29,898 bases of DNA from DATMNI01 sp035570275 (GCA_035570275.1 DATMNI010000468.1:1-29898), one strand, 5' to 3'. Positions 5,483-13,843 are shown, numbered from the stretch's first letter. Program-made: numbers and translations. Notes: generated by a model from the sequence alone, not told the origin.

Positions 5483-7552
5483 ATGGCATTCTCGATTCAG
5501 ACGAACGTAAACTCTCTCATCGCGCAGGAAAATCTGCGCGTCAACAGCAGCTTTCAAAGCCAAACCATCCAGCGGTTGACCTCCGGGTACCGCATCAACC
5601 AGGCGGGTGACGACGCCGCTGGCCTGGCCGTCGCCAACAAGTTCCGCAGCGACATCGCGGAATTGACCCAGGGCGTGCGCAATGCCAACGACGGCGTTTC
5701 GCAGCTTCAGATCATCGACGGCGGCATGAACAACATCTCCAAGATGCTGGACCGGCTGAAGACGCTGGCAACGCAATCGTCTTCGGACAGCTTCACGGGT
5801 GACCGCAACACTCTCAATTCCGAATATCAGACTCTGGTGGGCGAAATTGACCGGCAGTCCCAGAGCATCGGTTTAAACCAGGGCGGCGCCTTCGCCAAGA
5901 ACCTGGGCATTTACTTAGGCGGTGGCGCTGGCGCCAGCAGTTCCGCGATTCTCGCCAACGGCCAGGTGAGTGTCAATCTGAGCAAGGCGACAGTAGATTC
6001 GCAGAGTCTCGGCCTGACGGGCGTGCGCGCCGTCGTCCAGGACACAACCACCGTCACTAATGATTACGACTTGGGCGCCAGCAGCGCCACCAGCGTCCAG
6101 AAGATTCTGGCCGCTAACCCAGCGACCGGTGGCACCACCGCATTCACGTTCACCGGACCGGGTTTTGGCGATTCCAACGGCGCCACCATCAACGTGAACC
6201 TGAGCGGCGTTGGCGACACTGCCACTCTGGTCACCGCAATCAACTCCGCTATCGACAGCGCCGCCAACCTGCCAACCGGAGCGGCGGCATCCTTTAAGGC
6301 CGCCGGCATCAAGGCGTCGGTCGTCACCGACTCCTTGGGCAGGACGCAGCTCGCTTTCGACTCCCCCAACGCCGCCTTTCAGGTGCGGGCCGACGATGTA
6401 ACGGCCAACGCCTTGATAGGTAAGTTGGCCGTCGCGGGTGCTCCCGCAGGAAAGGCGATTGGCACAACTTTAACAACCGTCGACAATGCTACCGCGGGCG
6501 CATTTGCCGGCGCAGACACCACCATCACGGTCAATGTCGGAGGCAAAAGCGCAGCATTCAGTGCGCCTGTCGGCCTCACTCTTGCCAACTTCATCACGAA
6601 CTTCAGCGCCGATGCGGGCATGAAGGCCCTCGGCATATCGGTTTCAGGCAATCCCGCAGGTGGCGCCCCACTCGCATTCTCCAGCGCCACAGGCCAGTCG
6701 TTCACTATCTCCACGACTGCCGGCGACACAAATTTAACGCTGGGGGCAACTCTAGGAGCCGGCGTAACTAACAGTGCGTCGTTGGCTTCCAACTACAGTT
6801 CGCTTATCGCCGGCGGAGTATCCGAGATTGGGACCAAGGGCGTCGGCACGGCCAACACTGAAACCGACTTGACGTGGGTGAATCTGGGGGCTGCCGACAA
6901 ACAAGCCATCACGATCTCGGGGAACGATGCCTCCGGCGGCGCCCACCCGATCACCATCAACCTGGAGGGCAGCGGCGGCAACAGCACCGGAGCTTCAGTA
7001 GATGCGGCTATCGGCGCCATCAACAAGGCGCTCCAACAGCAGAACGACTCCACGCTGCATCAGATCACGGCGGTGAAGGTGGCGGCTGCCGGCGGCGATA
7101 CCATCAACTTTGTCAGCACCCTGAGTTCGTTTTCCGTTTCGGCTGGCTTGTCCTCAACCGCCATCAACGGACTCAAGACAGGTGCAGTTGGTGCAACTCC
7201 TCTCGGGGGCTTCACGAATCAGGCTATTCAAGTCGGCACCGCCAGCGCGGCCGATATCAGCACAGCGGCCGGTGCGCAGACCGCCGTGGCCGCCATTACT
7301 GCCGCGGTGAAGGCGCTGGGCACGGCCCAGGCAGCCATCGGTAAAGGCCAGAACCAGTTGGGCTACGCCATCAGCCTGGCCAACTCCCAGATTGCCAACT
7401 TCTCCGCCGCGCAATCGCAAATCCGCGATGCCGACGTGGCGTCGGAAGCGGCCAACCTCAGCAAGGCCCAGGTATTGCAGCAGGCTTCGATCGCTGCCAT
7501 GGCCCAGGCCAATTCCGCTCCCCAGGCAGTGCTCGCACTCCTGAGAGGCTAA
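5483..7552 (+). CDS. fliC: Flagellin 2 (filament subunit), tandem paralog
   Basis: The 689-residue product is a close paralog of flagellin 1. The N-terminus (MAFSIQTNVNSLIAQENLRV, then LTSGYRINQAGDDAAGLAVA) and the C-terminus (AANLSKAQVLQQASIAAMAQ) are nearly identical, while the central region diverges but keeps aligned blocks such as AFTFTGPGFGDSNG and QAITISGNDASGGAHPI. This is what a tandem gene duplication followed by change in the exposed domains produces. ATG 5483 has GAAAGGA eight bases upstream. It has its own FliA promoter and a longer leader than flagellin 1, so the two can be regulated separately. The filament may contain both proteins or switch between them. Confidence 0.96.
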   Translation: MAFSIQTNVNSLIAQENLRVNSSFQSQTIQRLTSGYRINQAGDDAAGLAVANKFRSDIAELTQGVRNANDGVSQLQIIDGGMNNISKMLDRLKTLATQSSSDSFTGDRNTLNSEYQTLVGEIDRQSQSIGLNQGGAFAKNLGIYLGGGAGASSSAILANGQVSVNLSKATVDSQSLGLTGVRAVVQDTTTVTNDYDLGASSATSVQKILAANPATGGTTAFTFTGPGFGDSNGATINVNLSGVGDTATLVTAINSAIDSAANLPTGAAASFKAAGIKASVVTDSLGRTQLAFDSPNAAFQVRADDVTANALIGKLAVAGAPAGKAIGTTLTTVDNATAGAFAGADTTITVNVGGKSAAFSAPVGLTLANFITNFSADAGMKALGISVSGNPAGGAPLAFSSATGQSFTISTTAGDTNLTLGATLGAGVTNSASLASNYSSLIAGGVSEIGTKGVGTANTETDLTWVNLGAADKQAITISGNDASGGAHPITINLEGSGGNSTGASVDAAIGAINKALQQQNDSTLHQITAVKVAAAGGDTINFVSTLSSFSVSAGLSSTAINGLKTGAVGATPLGGFTNQAIQVGTASAADISTAAGAQTAVAAITAAVKALGTAQAAIGKGQNQLGYAISLANSQIANFSAAQSQIRDADVASEAANLSKAQVLQQASIAAMAQANSAPQAVLALLRG

Positions 7553-7568
7553 TCTTAAACACTAACCG

Positions 7569-7600
7569 GCAGGCGGGGCTGATCAACCGGCTTCGCCTGC
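7569..7600 (+). terminator. Stem-loop after flagellin 2
   Basis: GCAGGCG (7569-7575) pairs with CGCCTGC (7594-7600) across an 18-base loop just past the flagellin 2 stop. There is no T-run, so it is a weak terminator candidate. It ends where the fliD promoter-like sequence begins. Confidence 0.4.
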
Positions 7601-7602
7601 TC

Positions 7603-7630
7603 TAAAGCTTCGGGCCGAATCGGACGATAG
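7603..7630 (+). promoter_or_regulatory. Sigma-28 (FliA)-like promoter for fliD
   Basis: TAAAGCTT (7603-7610) and GACGATAG (7623-7630) resemble the FliA elements (7 of 8 and 6 of 8) but with a 12-base spacer rather than 11. A 9-bp inverted repeat (7611-7619 with 7636-7644) surrounds the -10, followed by GGAATTTTC, so the segment could instead act as a terminator hairpin. Confidence 0.5.
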
Positions 7631-7655
7631 TCTACTTCGGCCCGGGAATTTTCTT

Positions 7656-9014
7656 ATGGGATCAACCAGTAGCGCTATCTTCACCGGCAGCAGCCAATTC
7701 TCGAATGACTTTGCGGCCAGCATTACACGCTCGGTCGGCCTTGCCTCTCTGCCGATCACGCAGATGCAGGGCGATGTGACGAGCCTGCAGAGCCAAGCCA
7801 CCGCCTTGAGCAACACCACCGGCATCGGTTCCAAGTTTGCCGCGTTGCAAAGCGCCGTGCAGGGAATCAGCCAGGCGATGAGCGGAAGCTCGTTTCAGAC
7901 CGATGTCTCCAATACCTCGGCCGTGAACGTCACGGTCGGCGCCGGCGCCTTGGAAGGCAGCTATTCCATTGATGTACAGAATATCGGCACCTATGCCACC
8001 AGCCTGTCGACCAGCACCTGGGTGAATCAGGCCAACCCAGCCGGGCAGACCCACACCTACCAGATCTCCATCGATACCGGCAGCGGCCCTTCCCTGATCA
8101 ACATCACACCGGCCGACAACAGCGCCTCGAGCGTAGCGCAGGCCATCAATCTAGCCGTCGGGAACCAGGTTCAGGCTACGGTGGTCAACATCGGGCCGAA
8201 CGATAGCCGGATTTCGCTCAAGAGTAACACGTTAGGCCCGGCGACGTTAGACATTCTGGATGGCTCGACAAGTCTTCAGCAACAGGGCCCGGCGGGCCAG
8301 TTGGCTTCGTACGCGGTCGATGGCAACGCGCCTGTCTCCAGCACCACGCGCACGGTAACGCTCGCCCCGGGGCTTACGGTCAGCATGCTCGCCGGGGACG
8401 CGGGCACACCAGTGAACATTACGGTGACTCGGTCGACCTCGGCTCTTGGCAGCGCGCTGGCCGCTCTTGCGACCGCCTACAACGCTACGGTCGATGCATT
8501 GGACGCGCAACACGGCCAGACACAAGGCCCCCTGGGCGGCCAGTCGATCGTGTCCGACCTCAGCCAGACCCTGAGCGGGATGGCCACATTTGCTTCTCAG
8601 GGTTCGAGCATCTCGGGACTTGCGGCCCTCGGACTGGACTTGGGAGCGGATGGCCATCTGACCTTCAACCAGTTCTCGATGATGGCCACCGACTTCTCGA
8701 ATTCCACGGGGGTTACAGCCTTTTTAGGTTCGGCCACCGGCGGCGGTTTTCTCAAGGCCGCGACGGATGCGATGACCAGCGTCGAAGATCCGACTACCGG
8801 TCTCATCCAGGCAACGGAAACCTCCATTCAGAGCCAGATCGACAGCACCAACAGCCGGATCAGTGCCAAGCAGGACCAGGTCAACCAGCTTCAGACGAAT
8901 CTGCAGGCCCAAATGGCGGCCGCCGACGCGGCGATCTCCAGCATCGAACAGCAGTACTCTTACCTGAGCAGCATGTTCCAAGCCATGCAGACTTCAAGTC
9001 AGCAGTTCAGATGA
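7656..9014 (+). CDS. fliD: Flagellar filament cap / hook-associated protein FliD
   Basis: The 452-residue product sits at the distal filament tip as a cap that folds incoming flagellin. The N-terminal FliD domain is seen around residues 15-115 (coiled-coil-forming start, MQGDVTSLQSQATALSNTTG, then GSYSIDVQNIGTYA), and the C-terminal FliD domain around 215-445, ending in a coiled coil (SQIDSTNSRISAKQDQVNQL, then AAISSIEQQYSYLSSMFQAM). This Q/L/N-rich tail is typical of FliD. Length fits the family. ATG 7656 is the first start after the promoter-like sequence; its ribosome site (GGGAA) is weak. A small gene follows seven bases downstream. Confidence 0.93.
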   Translation: MGSTSSAIFTGSSQFSNDFAASITRSVGLASLPITQMQGDVTSLQSQATALSNTTGIGSKFAALQSAVQGISQAMSGSSFQTDVSNTSAVNVTVGAGALEGSYSIDVQNIGTYATSLSTSTWVNQANPAGQTHTYQISIDTGSGPSLINITPADNSASSVAQAINLAVGNQVQATVVNIGPNDSRISLKSNTLGPATLDILDGSTSLQQQGPAGQLASYAVDGNAPVSSTTRTVTLAPGLTVSMLAGDAGTPVNITVTRSTSALGSALAALATAYNATVDALDAQHGQTQGPLGGQSIVSDLSQTLSGMATFASQGSSISGLAALGLDLGADGHLTFNQFSMMATDFSNSTGVTAFLGSATGGGFLKAATDAMTSVEDPTTGLIQATETSIQSQIDSTNSRISAKQDQVNQLQTNLQAQMAAADAAISSIEQQYSYLSSMFQAMQTSSQQFR

Positions 9015-9021
9015 GGACGCC

Positions 9022-9312
9022 ATGAACGGCCAACTGGCGGATGCGATTCGAAGGGCCTTTGCCTCCGGAGAGTTTGCCAGGGCGCAGCGCTTGTGGAGCG
9101 AGTATGCCGGCCAACTCCAGCGCATGATTGGCGCCGGAACCGCCACCGCTGCCCTGCTCTCGGACGCCCGCGAATTGATCGACTGGTCTGCACTGGTCGT
9201 AAAGGTTCACCAGGCGCACGCAGCCAACCAACTCAAGGGCCTGTACCTTGCCGGGATGTACCAATGCCCCAGACCGAATCCGCCCGCGGGGAACGTCAAC
9301 GTCAGCTTTTGA
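9022..9312 (+). CDS. Small hypothetical protein after fliD; possible FliT-like export chaperone
   Basis: The 96-residue product is predicted mostly helical up to about residue 80 (MNGQLADAIRRAFASGEFARAQRLWSEYAGQ, then ALLSDARELIDWSALVVKVH), followed by a Pro/Asn-rich tail. It begins seven bases after the fliD stop with GAGGA ahead of the ATG, so it is almost certainly co-transcribed. In other bacteria fliD is followed by fliS and fliT, small helical chaperones for flagellin and FliD. The position and fold suggest a FliT-type role, but I see no diagnostic motif, so the function is inferred from context alone. Confidence 0.6.
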   Translation: MNGQLADAIRRAFASGEFARAQRLWSEYAGQLQRMIGAGTATAALLSDARELIDWSALVVKVHQAHAANQLKGLYLAGMYQCPRPNPPAGNVNVSF

Positions 9313-9464
9313 CGGTCCACCAGGCTGGGTACTTACGTACGTCGGTGAATCTGATGGGGATGAGTCATGTTGCTGTGAACCCGTGATGGGTGAAATCGAA
9401 GACGACCGCCTATCCTAACCCGGCTGCCTACTTTCGACTCGATTTCTGGAATTCCGCTGCTTCC

Positions 9465-9929
9465 ATTTTTCTGCGCTGCAAAGGGCGAAAGAAAGAAGGC
9501 AAGCCTCACCCTTACTTCAGCTACTTCGGCGTGGTGGAATCGGTGCCTGCCCGGCTCCAGGACCGTACAGCGGACGGTGTTGTGTCTGGGCGAGACCAAC
9601 TGCCAGCAGCAAGCCGCGTGGCGCAAATCGCTGGAGGTCTTTGCCGACTCCGAAGAAGACTACAGAGCCATGAGCCTGTTCCGGGAGACTCGCGAGACTT
9701 CTCGTTTCAGGTGGACAAGGCCAAGGCGAAAACCGCCGAACAACGCGACGACCGCTATCTGCTGCGCCAACCTCGCCGGCGAAGATCCAGCGGTGTTGTG
9801 GACGCGCTACGTGCAACTGACCCAGATTGGGTTCCAGGCTTACAGCGCAAAGTCACCTTGAAGAACCGCCTCATGATGCACCTACCCGGGCTAGCTCCAG
9901 CCGCAATCGGATCAACTCACGAGGAGTGA
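9465..9929 (+). pseudogene. Degenerate IS1634-type transposase with frameshifts and internal deletions
   Basis: Pieces of an IS1634-like DDE transposase appear in order but in switching frames. An N-terminal part (IFLRCKGRKKEGKPHPYFS) is in one frame; VLCLGETNCQQQAAWRKSLE and YRAMSLF are in the next (from about 9577); then VDKAKAKTAEQRDDRYLLRQ, NLAGEDPAVLWTRYVQLTQI and LKNRLMMHLPGLAPAA alternate again. The family is normally over 450 residues, so two internal blocks are missing (after MSLF and after LTQI) and the C-terminus is cut. The catalytic core is therefore gone. The probable ancestral start (ATT at 9465) is not a start codon. The identification rests on remembered family motifs. Terminal inverted repeats were not found. 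Confidence 0.75.
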
Positions 9930-10244
9930 AGCGGAGGTGAGCAAACTGCCCGCTACGTTCGCGACAGCGGTGGCAAACCCGCCACAGGGACGTTTCCGAG
10001 TGCATCAGTACCGTTAGGTGAACAGTATTGCGGGTTAGGGGACCTGGCGCCAAGGCGCCTAGGAAGTCGTTGAGCCTTGACAGGTCGGCATTGCGCCTCC
10101 GGTTGGGGAGCCGACGCAGAGAATCATACCCTGCCAGGTCTTCCCTCTCCGCGCTTACTCCGGTTCCTTGCGGCTCTCCGGAAACTCCTCTCTGCGATGA
10201 AGGCACTCCTTCGCTAGGCGCTCCCTCGCTCTGAGGCGGAGCCT
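9930..10244. other. Non-coding interval between the IS remnant and motB
   Basis: No convincing gene is seen on either strand. A small GTGGC/GCCAC hairpin lies near 9970-9985 and a GGCGCC-AA-GGCGCC inverted repeat near 10047-10061, either of which could end transcription. It may be further IS-derived debris or intergenic sequence serving as the end of the minus-strand motB unit. Confidence 0.4.
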
Positions 10245-11015
10245 TTAACGGCCGGCGGCCTTCGGCTCCGAGTTCTGTCCTTCCACGGAAAGCACTACCA
10301 GGTCCACGCGCCGGTTATGCGCGCGTCCTTCTTCGGTTTCGTTGGTGTCCGCGGGCGCATTCTCGGCATAGCCGGCGACCGCCATGCGCTCGGGCGCAAT
10401 CTGAAACCGGTCGCGTAGCACTTCCAGCATGGCGATACTGCGCGCCGCCGAGAGTTCCCAATTGTTCCGAAACCGCGAGTTGTGGATCGGGACGGAGTCC
10501 GTGTAGCCCTCCAGGCGCACGGAATTCGTCAACGGCTGAATGACCGCGGCGATCTTGGCGAGAATCGGCAGACTGCCGGGGGCCACGCCGTTGTCGCCCG
10601 ACCCGAAGAACGCTGCCTCGCGCAGGCTGATCACCAGGCCGCGACCTTCAAGTTTGAGTTCCACCTTTCCGCTTTTCAGTTCCGGACCGAGACCGTTCTG
10701 CAGCGTGACCAGGGATTTCGAGAGGTCAGCCGGGGCCGGTGGGGGAGGATTCTCGGGCACGCTCTTGGGCACCTGCCGGTTGCCCATCTTGCGGGTATCG
10801 GGGTTGCCGTGCAGCACGTTGGAAACGGCTGAACTCAACTGCCCGTGTTCGAAAGCGTCACGAACCGCACTGGAAACGTCTTTCGCCTTGGACTTATCGC
10901 CTTGCGCCGTGGCGAACATCACCACGAAAAAAGCGAACAGCAGCGTGATGAAGTCGGCATAGGACACCAGCCAGCGGTCGTGATTCACGCGCTCGGGGAC
11001 TCTCTTGCGAACCAT
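10245..11015 (-). CDS. motB: Flagellar motor stator protein MotB
   Basis: The 256-residue product is the peptidoglycan-anchored stator subunit. A single membrane helix follows a basic N-terminus (WLVSYADFITLLFAFFVVMF); the essential ion-binding aspartate is D21. A Pro-rich linker (about 75-100) leads to an OmpA-like peptidoglycan-binding domain (LEGYTDSVPI, NNWELSAARS, GYAENAPADTNETEEGRAHN, NRRVDLVVL). With MotA it forms the ion channel that powers rotation. It begins eight bases after the motA stop and is the last gene of flbD-motA-motB, transcribed toward the filament genes. The coupling ion cannot be decided from this alone. Confidence 0.95.
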   Translation of the reverse strand: MVRKRVPERVNHDRWLVSYADFITLLFAFFVVMFATAQGDKSKAKDVSSAVRDAFEHGQLSSAVSNVLHGNPDTRKMGNRQVPKSVPENPPPPAPADLSKSLVTLQNGLGPELKSGKVELKLEGRGLVISLREAAFFGSGDNGVAPGSLPILAKIAAVIQPLTNSVRLEGYTDSVPIHNSRFRNNWELSAARSIAMLEVLRDRFQIAPERMAVAGYAENAPADTNETEEGRAHNRRVDLVVLSVEGQNSEPKAAGR

Positions 11016-11023
11016 CAGGACTC

Positions 11024-11947
11024 CTAGGTACGTACCGGGTCAGATTGGGAGGCGGCACCGGCCTTGTGGACAGGCTGCGCCGTCCGGGCCTCCGCCGGTC
11101 TCTTGGCCTTCTTCGGCGTCGGCGGATTCTGGTTGTACGCCTCCAGCTTCAATCGAATCAAGGTCGGGTTGAGACCTTCCACAATTCCAATCACACCCTC
11201 CAGAATCATTTCTTTAGTCAGTGTGGCATCCTGCATGCGCGCCCGGAGCTTACTGGCTGCTGGCAGGAAGAAGATGTTGGCGAAACCCACGCCGTAGACG
11301 GTGGCGACGAAGGCCACCGCGATTCCGTGCCCTACTTCCTTGATGTCTTCCAGGTGTTTCATGACCTGAATCAGCCCCATCACCGCGCCGATGATCCCGA
11401 TGGTGGGCGCGTAACCGCCAGCCGATTCCCAGACTTTGGTCTCGGCTTCCGCCGCATGCTCGCCCAAAGCGATGTCCGTCTCCATCATCTTGCGGAGTTC
11501 CTGCAGGTCGGTTCCGTCCACCGCCAGATTGAGCGCTTTGCGCAAGAACGGGTCTGTGAGGGCGGCTGCCTCCGATTCCAGGCTTACGATTCCGTTCTTG
11601 CGTGCTTTGGTGGCAAACTGAATCAGGGTTTCGATAGCCACGGACGTGGAATCGGCTCGTTCCAAGAAAACTCCGCCCAATCCGCTGAAGGCTTTCAGTA
11701 CGATGGGCAGCGGTGTCGTGACCAGAACCGCGCCAAATGTGCCGCCCATGACGATCATGAAGGCGGTGGCCTGGGCGATATCCTGAATGCTTCCCTTTTC
11801 CAGAATCAAGCCTCCCAGGATTCCGGCGAGCGCCAAAGCGATACCGGCGAGAGTGGCGAGGTCTGGCCGCAGCCCAGCCTTCTTTGGGCCTGCGGTCTTC
11901 GTGGGGCCTGGGGCCTTCGTGTCTAGAGGTTTCGCGGTTTCAGCCAT
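11024..11947 (-). CDS. motA: Flagellar motor stator protein MotA
   Basis: The 307-residue product has the MotA/TolQ/ExbB layout: two membrane helices near the N-terminus (about 28-50 and 56-78), a large cytoplasmic loop with charged residues that engage FliG (about 85-170), and the conserved pair of C-terminal helices (YAPTIGIIGAVMGLIQVMKH and GIAVAFVATVYGVGFANIFF). It has a basic N-terminal leader and a long Lys/Pro/Ala-rich C-terminal tail (about 270-307) beyond the usual ~255-295 residues. The start at 11947 lies six bases after the flbD stop. It assembles with MotB into the stator. Confidence 0.95.
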   Translation of the reverse strand: MAETAKPLDTKAPGPTKTAGPKKAGLRPDLATLAGIALALAGILGGLILEKGSIQDIAQATAFMIVMGGTFGAVLVTTPLPIVLKAFSGLGGVFLERADSTSVAIETLIQFATKARKNGIVSLESEAAALTDPFLRKALNLAVDGTDLQELRKMMETDIALGEHAAEAETKVWESAGGYAPTIGIIGAVMGLIQVMKHLEDIKEVGHGIAVAFVATVYGVGFANIFFLPAASKLRARMQDATLTKEMILEGVIGIVEGLNPTLIRLKLEAYNQNPPTPKKAKRPAEARTAQPVHKAGAASQSDPVRT

Positions 11948-11953
11948 GAGGTC

Positions 11954-12220
11954 CTATTTCGATTCGTCTCCCGATTCCCGGCTTTTGAAAAGCTCAGCGG
12001 ATGGTGCATCCTGGCAAAGATCGCCGTTCCGCACCTCGGGTCCAAACACCCTTCTGCGGAACTCGACGATTCGTTCTACTACCTCATCGGCCGTTTCGCG
12101 CACTCGTAGAATCTGGCCGGTAGTCAGAGTGACCACCGTGTCGGGAGTAACGTCAATATGCTCAATCAGGTCCGAATTGAGCACGATGGGCGAGTGGTTG
12201 AGACGGGTCAGCCGGATCAT
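11954..12220 (-). CDS. flbD: FlbD family flagellar protein
   Basis: The 88-residue product has the FlbD signature MIRLTRLNHSPIVLNSDLIE followed by HIDVTPDTVVTLTTGQILRV (PF06289 type), a small protein repeatedly found directly upstream of motA-motB. Its biochemical role is not established. This copy has about 20 extra C-terminal residues after the conserved part. ATG 12220 has AGAGGA a few bases upstream. A FliA-like sequence lies immediately upstream, suggesting it heads the stator operon. Confidence 0.9.
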   Translation of the reverse strand: MIRLTRLNHSPIVLNSDLIEHIDVTPDTVVTLTTGQILRVRETADEVVERIVEFRRRVFGPEVRNGDLCQDAPSAELFKSRESGDESK

Positions 12221-12238
12221 TTGGTCCTCTTACGAACT

Positions 12239-12265
12239 TAATCGGCCGCACCGGGCAAAACCATT
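12239..12265 (-). promoter_or_regulatory. Sigma-28 (FliA)-like promoter for flbD-motA-motB
   Basis: On the minus strand AATGGTTT (12265-12258), an 11-base spacer and GCCGATTA (12246-12239) match the FliA consensus at 12 of 16 positions, with the core GTTT intact. Initiation near 12232 gives a very short leader that just includes the AGAGGA site. The -35 is weaker than the others in this region. Confidence 0.55.
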
Positions 12266-12319
12266 AACACATGCAGGAATCCGGCCTATAAGCAATTTCA
12301 GGAGGCCGAGGGAATCGGG

Positions 12320-12455
12320 TTGGCCCGGCTCGCGGTCGGCCTGGGACTCCGTCGGCGCGGCTCTCCGTCGGCGCGGCTCCGTCGGCCCGGCTCCGTCGGC
12401 CCGGCTCCGTCGGCCCGGCTCCCGGTCGGCCCGGCTCCCGGTCGGCCCGGCTCGC
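12320..12455. repeat. Nine-unit GC-rich tandem repeat (14-16 bp)
   Basis: Units related to GTCGGCCCGGCTCC repeat about nine times between the flbD promoter and the secreted-protein gene. The central copies are identical, while the outer ones vary in length and sequence. The array is open for translation on both strands, giving Arg/Pro/Gly/Ala-rich strings that look like by-products. Identical central and diverged edge copies suggest recent copy-number change. Confidence 0.9.
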
Positions 12456-12511
12456 GAAGTTCGCGTAGAATAGCGAATCATGTCCATTCAAGCGAGGTAG
12501 TTGCGGAAGCG

Positions 12512-13843
12512 ATGATGGATCGCATGAAGTGGCGTGGCGCCCTCTTCGCGTTGGCGGCGATTGCGCCCCGGTTCGCGTCGGCCCAGGATATCGCCCCCGA
12601 AGTCCTGCTGCTCTCGCGCATCCGCGATCACGTTCGCGAAGAACTGGCGCACTTGCCCAACTATACCTGTATGGAGACCATGCAGCGATTCCGCAAAGCA
12701 GCGGGACCCAAAGAAACCCTGAAAGCCTTCGACACTGTTCACCTCGAGGTACTTTACGCGGACGGCAAGGAACTGTATGCTTCTCCCGGAGACCGTCGCT
12801 TCCTGGATGACAATCCGGTGAATTTCATCGGATCGGGCATGATCGGCACCGGCACGTTTGCCAGTTGGCTGCGGACGCTGTTCGTCGACAATCAGGCCAC
12901 CTTCGCCTGGCGCGGACCAGAGCGCGTGGCCGGCCATCGGTCCGTGCGGTGGGATTTCCGGGTTCCTGTCAGGTGGAGCGGGTACACCCTCACCGTCGCC
13001 GGCGTTTCGGGCGCCGCGGGAATCAAGGGAAGCGTGTGGGCCGATCCGGAATCGCTGGACCCGCTGCAACTGTCCGTGGATGCCGACGATATTCCGTTCG
13101 GGATGCCCGTGATGGAAGTGAACACTACCCTGATCTATGCAAGGGAACGCGTCGGCAACGCAGTGGCGATGCTGCCCCAAACCGCAGTCATGCGCCTTTT
13201 GTCTATCGCCTTCGAAGAGGAGCGGAATTACCTGGAGTTCACGCATTGCCACGAGTTTCGGGCGGAAAGCAGCCTCACTTTTGGGCCTCCGGAGGACGCG
13301 GCGGCCGCCAGTGGGCCCAGATTCGCGGTCTCATCGGCGCCCCAGCAGGCTCTACCGAAGGGACTAGACGTTACCCTGGCACTGGCCACGCCCATCACCG
13401 AAAAGGATCTGGTGGGTTCCCTGATCTCGGCCCGAGTTCTCGGCCCGGTCCGTTCCAGAGGCAAGGTGCTGATCCCGGAGGGTGCCACGGTTCGGGGACG
13501 GATTCGCCGTCTGGAGCACTACGACGGCCAGGGCGGCTACTTCGTGGTGGGGCTCGAGTTCACCGATATCGAATCGGACGGCGCCAGAGTACGATTCTAT
13601 GCGGACCTGCAAGACATCGACCGCTCGCCCGGAATCGAGTGGATGCTTCGAAAGTCCACGACCCGGCGGCGTACCGGGGCGTCCTTGAAGGGGGAGGTTA
13701 CCACCAGCGAGCAGATTTTTGTAACCAACCTGCCCGGAGTCGGAACCTTCTTCGTGCGCGGCGACCGGCTGAATCTGCCGGCGGGCCTCAAGATGGTGTG
13801 GAAGACCGTCAGCGCTTCTTCCCCGCAATCTGCCAATCGGTGA
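12512..13843 (+). CDS. Secreted protein of unknown function
   Basis: The 443-residue product opens with a basic stretch and hydrophobic core (MMDRMKWRGALFALAAIAPRFASAQ), a type I signal peptide probably cut after ASA (about residue 24). The mature protein starts with an amphipathic helix and PNYTCMETMQRF, a theme I associate with acidobacterial secreted proteins, then a beta-rich body. The C-terminal half (LISARVLGPVRSRGKVLIPEGATVRGRIRRLE) resembles the barrel-like module of conjugation/secretion TrbI/VirB10-type proteins, but only loosely. No catalytic motif is seen. The frame is open upstream through the tandem repeat, but ATG 12512 is chosen since the signal peptide starts there. The 3' end overlaps the convergent ThDP-enzyme gene by 35 bases. 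Confidence 0.75.
   Translation: MMDRMKWRGALFALAAIAPRFASAQDIAPEVLLLSRIRDHVREELAHLPNYTCMETMQRFRKAAGPKETLKAFDTVHLEVLYADGKELYASPGDRRFLDDNPVNFIGSGMIGTGTFASWLRTLFVDNQATFAWRGPERVAGHRSVRWDFRVPVRWSGYTLTVAGVSGAAGIKGSVWADPESLDPLQLSVDADDIPFGMPVMEVNTTLIYARERVGNAVAMLPQTAVMRLLSIAFEEERNYLEFTHCHEFRAESSLTFGPPEDAAAASGPRFAVSSAPQQALPKGLDVTLALATPITEKDLVGSLISARVLGPVRSRGKVLIPEGATVRGRIRRLEHYDGQGGYFVVGLEFTDIESDGARVRFYADLQDIDRSPGIEWMLRKSTTRRRTGASLKGEVTTSEQIFVTNLPGVGTFFVRGDRLNLPAGLKMVWKTVSASSPQSANR

Noticed and set aside
9871..10206. 111-codon minus-strand open frame
   Set aside because: It overlaps the IS remnant and has no recognisable motif, ribosome site or conserved neighbour.
12264..12491. Minus-strand protein across the GC-rich tandem repeat
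   Set aside because: The Arg/Ala/Gly/Pro repeats simply mirror the DNA repeat; there is no start context or homology.
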